Shown here one piece after another: positions 60,208 through 64,000 of a stretch of DNA of 64,000 nucleotides. The notes below the pieces were generated by a model. It saw only the letters and a program-made list of their open reading frames with translations. It ran no database searches and was not told the DNA's origin. Source of the stretch: Micromonospora sediminicola. GTDB taxonomy: Bacteria; Actinomycetota; Actinomycetes; Mycobacteriales; Micromonosporaceae. A program made the position numbers and the translations under genes. Location: assembly GCF_900089585.1 (NCBI RefSeq), contig NZ_FLRH01000003.1, positions 2,866,501 through 2,930,500 on the forward strand, given 5' to 3'. Numbering within the stretch: position 1 is the stretch's first letter; each line of letters begins with the position of its first letter.

Positions 60208-61398
60208 GTGGCTGACGACCGGCGGAACGGGCGCGCCGCCGGCGCGGCGTGGCGTGCGGCCGCCGAACACGGTGAGCGGGACGTCGTGAGCGCGCGGCGG
60301 CGCGGTCAGGCCGCCGGCCGGGTCCGCCTCCGTCAGACGGAGGTCATCCTGGTGATCTCGGTCCAGGCCGGTCTGGCGGCTGCCCTCGCCGCCGTTCTCG
60401 CCGACCACCTGCTCGGCCCGGGGGCGCACGTGTTCGCGCCGTCCGCGGCCGTCGGCACGATCGCGACGGCCATCGGGCAACGCGCGCGGCGTACCGTCGA
60501 GTTGCTGGCCGGCGTCGGGCTCGGGATCGCCATCGGCGACGGGTTGCGGTTCCTGCTCGGGTCGGGCCCGTGGCAGACCGGGGTGATGGTCGCTCTGGCG
60601 ATCGCCGCGGCTCTGCTGCTCTCCGGCCGGGGTAGCGCCCTCGTCGGTCAGGCCGGCGGCACGGCGGTGCTGATCGCCACGCTCGCACCGATGGAGCGCG
60701 GGCTCGAGCTCCCACGGATCTTGGACGCCCTCGTCGGTGCGGTCGTGGGCATCGCCGTCGTCACCCTGCTGCTGCCGGTCAATCCGCTGCGCATCCTGGA
60801 CAAGGCCACCAAGCCGATCTTCGACTCGTTGTCCGGTCAGCTGAACCGGGTTGCGCGCGCGCTGGTCGACCGGGACGCCGAAGCCGCCGTACGGGTGCTC
60901 GAGGAACTCCGCAACCTCGACGACGACCTCGGTCGGATGCACGAGGCGCTGGCCGGCGCCGACGAGGTGGTCACGCTCGCACCGGTGCGTTGGCGCCGCC
61001 GGCAGCAGTTTCACCGGTACGCGGACATCGCCCAGCACCTGGAGCGCCTGGTCGTTGACGCGCGTGGCATGTCCCGCTGGGCAGCGAACGCGCTGCAGTA
61101 TCGCGAGCTGATGCCCCCGTCGTTGCCCCGGGGGATCGCCCGCCTCGCCGATGCCATCGACCAGCTACGGCGGGAGAGTCACCGCGGAAGCGGCCACGCG
61201 CACAGCCGGGACATGGCCCGACAGGCGGTCGAGTTGGCCGCGGCGGCCCGGAGCGGCGGCCTGCGCACGTACGGCGACGGCCTCGTCGCCGACCTGCGGA
61301 CGGCCGCCAGCGACGTCCTTCGGGCGACCGGTTGTCCACCGCCCGAGGCGAACCGGATCGTCCGCGCGGCGGCCGACGCCGGGACGACGGCTACCTGA
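60208..61398 (+). CDS. FUSC-type / aromatic acid exporter-like membrane protein
   Basis: This 396-residue protein has an N-terminal membrane half of six helices (about 40-195, with FAPSAAVGTIATAIGQRARRTVE and TAVLIATLAPMERGLELPRILDALVGAVVG) and a C-terminal soluble helical half (about 200-396). The arrangement is that of FUSC/ArAE-family exporters (DUF939-like). AAGGA lies 5 bases before GTG 60208. It probably exports an aromatic or amphipathic metabolite. No membrane-fusion partner is adjacent. Confidence 0.8.
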   Translation: MADDRRNGRAAGAAWRAAAEHGERDVVSARRRGQAAGRVRLRQTEVILVISVQAGLAAALAAVLADHLLGPGAHVFAPSAAVGTIATAIGQRARRTVELLAGVGLGIAIGDGLRFLLGSGPWQTGVMVALAIAAALLLSGRGSALVGQAGGTAVLIATLAPMERGLELPRILDALVGAVVGIAVVTLLLPVNPLRILDKATKPIFDSLSGQLNRVARALVDRDAEAAVRVLEELRNLDDDLGRMHEALAGADEVVTLAPVRWRRRQQFHRYADIAQHLERLVVDARGMSRWAANALQYRELMPPSLPRGIARLADAIDQLRRESHRGSGHAHSRDMARQAVELAAAARSGGLRTYGDGLVADLRTAASDVLRATGCPPPEANRIVRAAADAGTTAT

Positions 61399-61480
61399 CC
61401 TCTCGACACGAACGACGGAGCGGGGAGGATGTGGTGGGGCGCCACCGGCGCGCTTCCGGGGCGGGCCGCACCACGCCGGC

Positions 61481-62044
61481 TCACCATCGCAGCGGCACGC
61501 GACCCGCGGCGATGAGGCCGAGTCGGCGGGCTGCGCTCATTAGCTGTGCGATCCTGCGGCCGTCGCCCGTCGGGGGTAGGCTCCCGGCCGGCACACCATA
61601 GGCCGCGATCACGCCCGAGACCAGGGCCGTCGTGGTCCAGCCGACCGGCACCTCGATCAGGCCGCCGGCGAAGGGCAGTCCCGTCGGGTCGTGCAGCGCG
61701 AGGCCCATGGCGTGCCGGCGCGCGTACCATCCGGGTGCCGGCGGTGGCGACGCCGCGTGCCCCCACCGGGCGAGCCCGAGCACGATCGCGGCCTCGACCT
61801 GCGCCTCGTGCACGTGTCCGTTCAGGGCCTCGGTCATCGCCGGGCGCCCCGGCGCGAACCACACCACGGCCGGCGACCGATCGACCGCTTCGGACCGGTG
61901 CGGTAAGAGGAGCACCCGGACCGCGCCCGGTTCAGGGGTCCGCCGTCGAGCGGTCTCAGCCTCCGCGAGCATCCACGCGTCACTCACGTGGTCCCGCTGA
62001 CGCGCCCGGGGAGCTGCGGTCGGATCGCTCGCGTCGTACACCAC
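61481..62044 (-). CDS. Protein of unknown function
   Basis: This 187-residue soluble protein has VVYDASDPTAAPRARQRDHVSDAWMLAEAE near the start, AVRVLLLPH, AVVWFAPGRPAM, and a C-terminal helical half with ARRHAMGLALHDPTG. No known motif is recognised. GTG 62044 is used; an ATG at 62095 gives 204 residues, and neither has a ribosome site. The gene lies between an FUSC-type gene and a gap. Confidence 0.5.
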   Translation of the reverse strand: MVYDASDPTAAPRARQRDHVSDAWMLAEAETARRRTPEPGAVRVLLLPHRSEAVDRSPAVVWFAPGRPAMTEALNGHVHEAQVEAAIVLGLARWGHAASPPPAPGWYARRHAMGLALHDPTGLPFAGGLIEVPVGWTTTALVSGVIAAYGVPAGSLPPTGDGRRIAQLMSAARRLGLIAAGRVPLRW

Positions 62045-62422
62045 GTGACGTAACGTACCGAACACCCGCGGGGATGTCCGAGTTCGATGGAACATCGTCG
62101 GGCCCGAACCTCGGGCGCCGCACCGTCCTGCCATCGTGACGAATCCAGAATGTCTCCGCGGTGCCCGCGCTCCGGTGCGGTGCCGTGCCCTGCGCGCGGA
62201 TCGCCAGGGCGGACACGGCCGGACGAGCCGCCCTCTGTCGTTTTCCGCAGATTGCGTACTGTGACATTCCCATAGGGGTACCGGCCTGCGGTTTACTCCC
62301 GATGCTCAAGCCGGGGCACCGGCCCGTCCGATTCGCCGGTCAGCGCTTTCCGTCAGTCCGTCCCGTTGGCAGGAGTTACCGTCTCGGATGCGGGGCACAC
62401 CCTTCCAGGAGAGACCACGGAT
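62045..62422. other. Divergent intergenic region, nothing recognised
   Basis: About 380 bases lie between the divergent starts at 62044 and 62423. It presumably contains two promoters. At 62042-62056, overlapping the first codons of the minus-strand gene, a run of CACGTGACGTAACGT contains repeated ACGT units that could be an operator, but this is weak. Confidence 0.4.
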
Positions 62423-62812
62423 GTGAACATGCCGCATCGGGAGTCTGACGCGACACAGCAACTCAGAATCGACTTCTTCGTCGGTGATCGGCTGATGCGC
62501 CGCCTGCGCCGAACCGCGGCGCCGATGTCTGCGGGGTGGCGGCATCTTCCGGTCGTGCCCGACTGGTACTGCGGCGACTGCGCCCAACCCTGGCCGTGCC
62601 GAGCCGGTCGCGATCGCCTGAGGGACGAGCACCGCCGTGCGCCCGGAGCCGTCTTCCAGTACCTCGGCGCCTGCTACGCGCGGGCCCTGACCGATCTACC
62701 CGCGGAACCGACCCGATACCTGCACGCACGGTTTCTGGGCTGGATACCGCGTCGTCGGACGCCCAATTCCGTTCCCGATCGGAGGTACGGACGAGACGTG
62801 CCGTCGAACTGA
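62423..62812 (+). CDS. Small CxxCxxPWPC-motif protein
   Basis: This 129-residue protein has the motif PDWYCGDCAQPWPCRAGRDRLRDE near residues 50-72. It is a hallmark of a widespread actinobacterial family often labelled flavin reductase without evidence. The three cysteines could bind zinc. The C-terminus LHARFLGWIPRR is also typical. GTG 62423 is favoured because GGAGAG lies 9 bases upstream; ATG 62429 is possible. Function is unknown. Confidence 0.7.
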   Translation: MNMPHRESDATQQLRIDFFVGDRLMRRLRRTAAPMSAGWRHLPVVPDWYCGDCAQPWPCRAGRDRLRDEHRRAPGAVFQYLGACYARALTDLPAEPTRYLHARFLGWIPRRRTPNSVPDRRYGRDVPSN

Positions 62813-62919
62813 GCCCAGCGCGAGCACGAGGGGACCGGCAGGAGGAGGCTTGAGGTGAGCAGCCGCGGTGCCTGTCCTCGCCGCAGGCGGCGGCCGACGC
62901 GGCGGAGCAGGCGACACGG

Positions 62920-64000
62920 TCAGGCCTCATCCTCCGTCGCTTTCGCAGGCCAGGTCAGGTGGAGCAGGGCGGTGTCGTCGTTGTGTCGGCCGTCGTCGCC
63001 GCGCCTGATCTCGGTGAGGAGAGCGGTGAGGAAGTCGCCGGGATCGGTGGTGACGCTCAAGCTGCCGGCGAGGTTGACGAATCGTTGCTCGCCGAGCCGG
63101 GTCCCGTCCTCGGCGAACCCTTCGTAGGCTCCGTCGGTGTAGAGCAGCAGTCCCGCGTCTTTCGGAAGAGTGACGACGGACTCCTGCCAGCGGCCCCGTC
63201 CAGGGAACATGCCCAACCCGAGGTGGTGACGGATCGGCGCGGGGTAGGCGCCGTCGGGTGTGATCACCAGGGGTGCGGGATGGCCGGCGCTGACGACGAC
63301 CACGGTCGAGCGGTCCGGGGTGACGCGGATGGTGCAGGCGGTGGCGAACATCGCCTCGCGTGGTCGTTCGGCCACCAGCACCTGTTCCAGCAGCCGCATC
63401 CGGGAGGTCTTGTCCACTCCGGCCAGGGTCAGGGTGCGCCATCCGACGCGGAGGCCGACGCCGATCGCGGCCTCGTCCGGGCCGTTGCCGCAGACGTCAC
63501 CGATGACGGCGTGGATCGTGTGGTCCCTGTCCTGCACCAGGTCGAAGAAGTCACCGCCGAGCAGCGATCGTCCTCGCCCCGGTACATATCTGCTGGTGAC
63601 CGCCAACGTGGGATCGGTGATCAACGGCGTAGGGAGCAGGCCCCGCTGCAGCCGGAGGTTCTCGCTGGCCTGCATGCGGCTGTCCCGCAACTGCCGCTGC
63701 GTGACGACCACCCGGCGGCGCTGAACGGCGTACTCGACGGTGCGCCCGAGAAGCGTCCCGTCGATCTGGCCCTTGATCAGGTAGTCCTGGGCGCCGGCGG
63801 CGACGGCCGCCGTGGCCGTGGCGGCGTCGGCCAGGCCGGTGAGCACCACCACGGCCGCGTCCGGCCATCGGTGCAGCACCTGCCTGAGCGCCGCCAACCC
63901 GCGGCTGTCGGGCAGGTGCAGGTCAAGCAGTACACAGTCCGGCGTCGAGGTGGTAGCTGCGGCCTCGGTCAGGCTGCTGGCCTGCGCGAACCGGGTGCCC
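62920..64000 (-). CDS. Response-regulator/PP2C phosphatase, N-terminus beyond the window
   Basis: The minus-strand frame is open from the window end to a stop at 62920, giving 360 residues. It begins inside a receiver domain: the phosphoacceptor aspartate in CVLLDLHLPDSRGLAAL, then VVVLTGLAD and the lysine in DYLIKGQID. A linker coiled coil follows, then a SpoIIE/RsbU-type PP2C domain: SLLGGDFFDLVQD, AVIGDVCGNGPDEAA, VVVVSAGHPAPLVI, LLLYTDGAYEG and DDTALLHLTW. It should be a phosphorylation-controlled serine phosphatase acting on an anti-sigma antagonist. Confidence 0.88.
   Translation of the reverse strand, partial: GTRFAQASSLTEAAATTSTPDCVLLDLHLPDSRGLAALRQVLHRWPDAAVVVLTGLADAATATAAVAAGAQDYLIKGQIDGTLLGRTVEYAVQRRRVVVTQRQLRDSRMQASENLRLQRGLLPTPLITDPTLAVTSRYVPGRGRSLLGGDFFDLVQDRDHTIHAVIGDVCGNGPDEAAIGVGLRVGWRTLTLAGVDKTSRMRLLEQVLVAERPREAMFATACTIRVTPDRSTVVVVSAGHPAPLVITPDGAYPAPIRHHLGLGMFPGRGRWQESVVTLPKDAGLLLYTDGAYEGFAEDGTRLGEQRFVNLAGSLSVTTDPGDFLTALLTEIRRGDDGRHNDDTALLHLTWPAKATEDEA

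Noticed and set aside
62423-62812. Flavin reductase annotation for the CxxCxxPWPC protein
   Set aside because: At 129 residues with no flavin-binding fold visible, the common label is not supported by sequence.

Overview
The window is GC-rich (roughly 70 % or more by eye), with frequent GTG starts, strong GGAGG ribosome sites, and many genes joined by 4-base GTGA or ATGA overlaps. The gene families (SigB-type and SigK-type sigma factors with RskA, AI-2E-type transporter, DUF3618, DUF6328, PRC-barrel proteins, class F sortase, DUF1996, LtrA, a CxxCxxPWPC small protein) point to a filamentous actinobacterium, most likely Micromonosporaceae (Micromonospora-like). That placement is inferred from gene content, not from a marker gene. 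No rRNA, tRNA, CRISPR array, transposase or intact prophage was seen.

Layout. 0-3 kb: a truncated XRE regulator, then a decayed large membrane protein gene and one copy of a diverged repeat. 3.1-6.6 kb: a secreted five-domain protein (PA14, sorbosone-dehydrogenase-type propeller, F5/8C, ricin lectin, DUF1080). 6.7-10.8 kb: a GT-C-like membrane protein divergent from an operon of methyltransferase, cytochrome b561-type/molybdopterin oxidoreductase and small membrane protein. 10.8-18.7 kb: a thioredoxin relic, a peroxiredoxin-like protein divergent from a TetR regulator over a clear palindrome, a DUF1996 protein with an internal duplication, a regulator/membrane protein pair, a flavodoxin and a GT39-type glycosyltransferase. 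19-25.6 kb: MFS and FetB-like transporters, a SigB-type sigma factor, and an Nramp/PRC-barrel operon. 25.8-34.5 kb: a stress-envelope cluster (DUF3618, holin-superfamily DUF1469-like protein, AI-2E-type transporter behind a good SigB-type promoter, SpoIIE-type phosphatase), then an FGGY kinase, DUF6328 and a ZIP transporter. 35-39.6 kb: a membrane pseudokinase, RskA/SigK, a class F sortase and its likely surface substrate. 39.8-48.5 kb: a patch with several broken genes (TspO-like, DUF1080, frameshifted lipoprotein) among small membrane, diiron, lipase, response-regulator and LtrA genes.

The most interesting region is 48.7-58.2 kb: nine minus-strand genes, eight junctions, seven with 4-base overlaps and one with a 2-base gap. 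In transcription order they are inositol-phosphate synthase, HD-like protein, SAM methyltransferase, Gfo/Idh/MocA oxidoreductase, zinc-ribbon plus metallo-beta-lactamase-fold protein, YcaO, TIM-barrel isomerase, GT4 glycosyltransferase and PIG-L deacetylase. A GalE-like epimerase diverges from its promoter region. Inositol-phosphate synthase plus GT4 plus PIG-L recalls the first steps of mycothiol synthesis. The added YcaO, oxidoreductase, isomerase and methyltransferase suggest a different, modified inositol glycoside. No RiPP precursor gene or YcaO partner is visible. I regard this as the best candidate for an undescribed system here.

59.5-64 kb holds a dihydrofolate-reductase-like protein, an FUSC-type membrane protein, two small uncharacterised genes, and the C-terminal part of a response-regulator/PP2C phosphatase that runs off the window.
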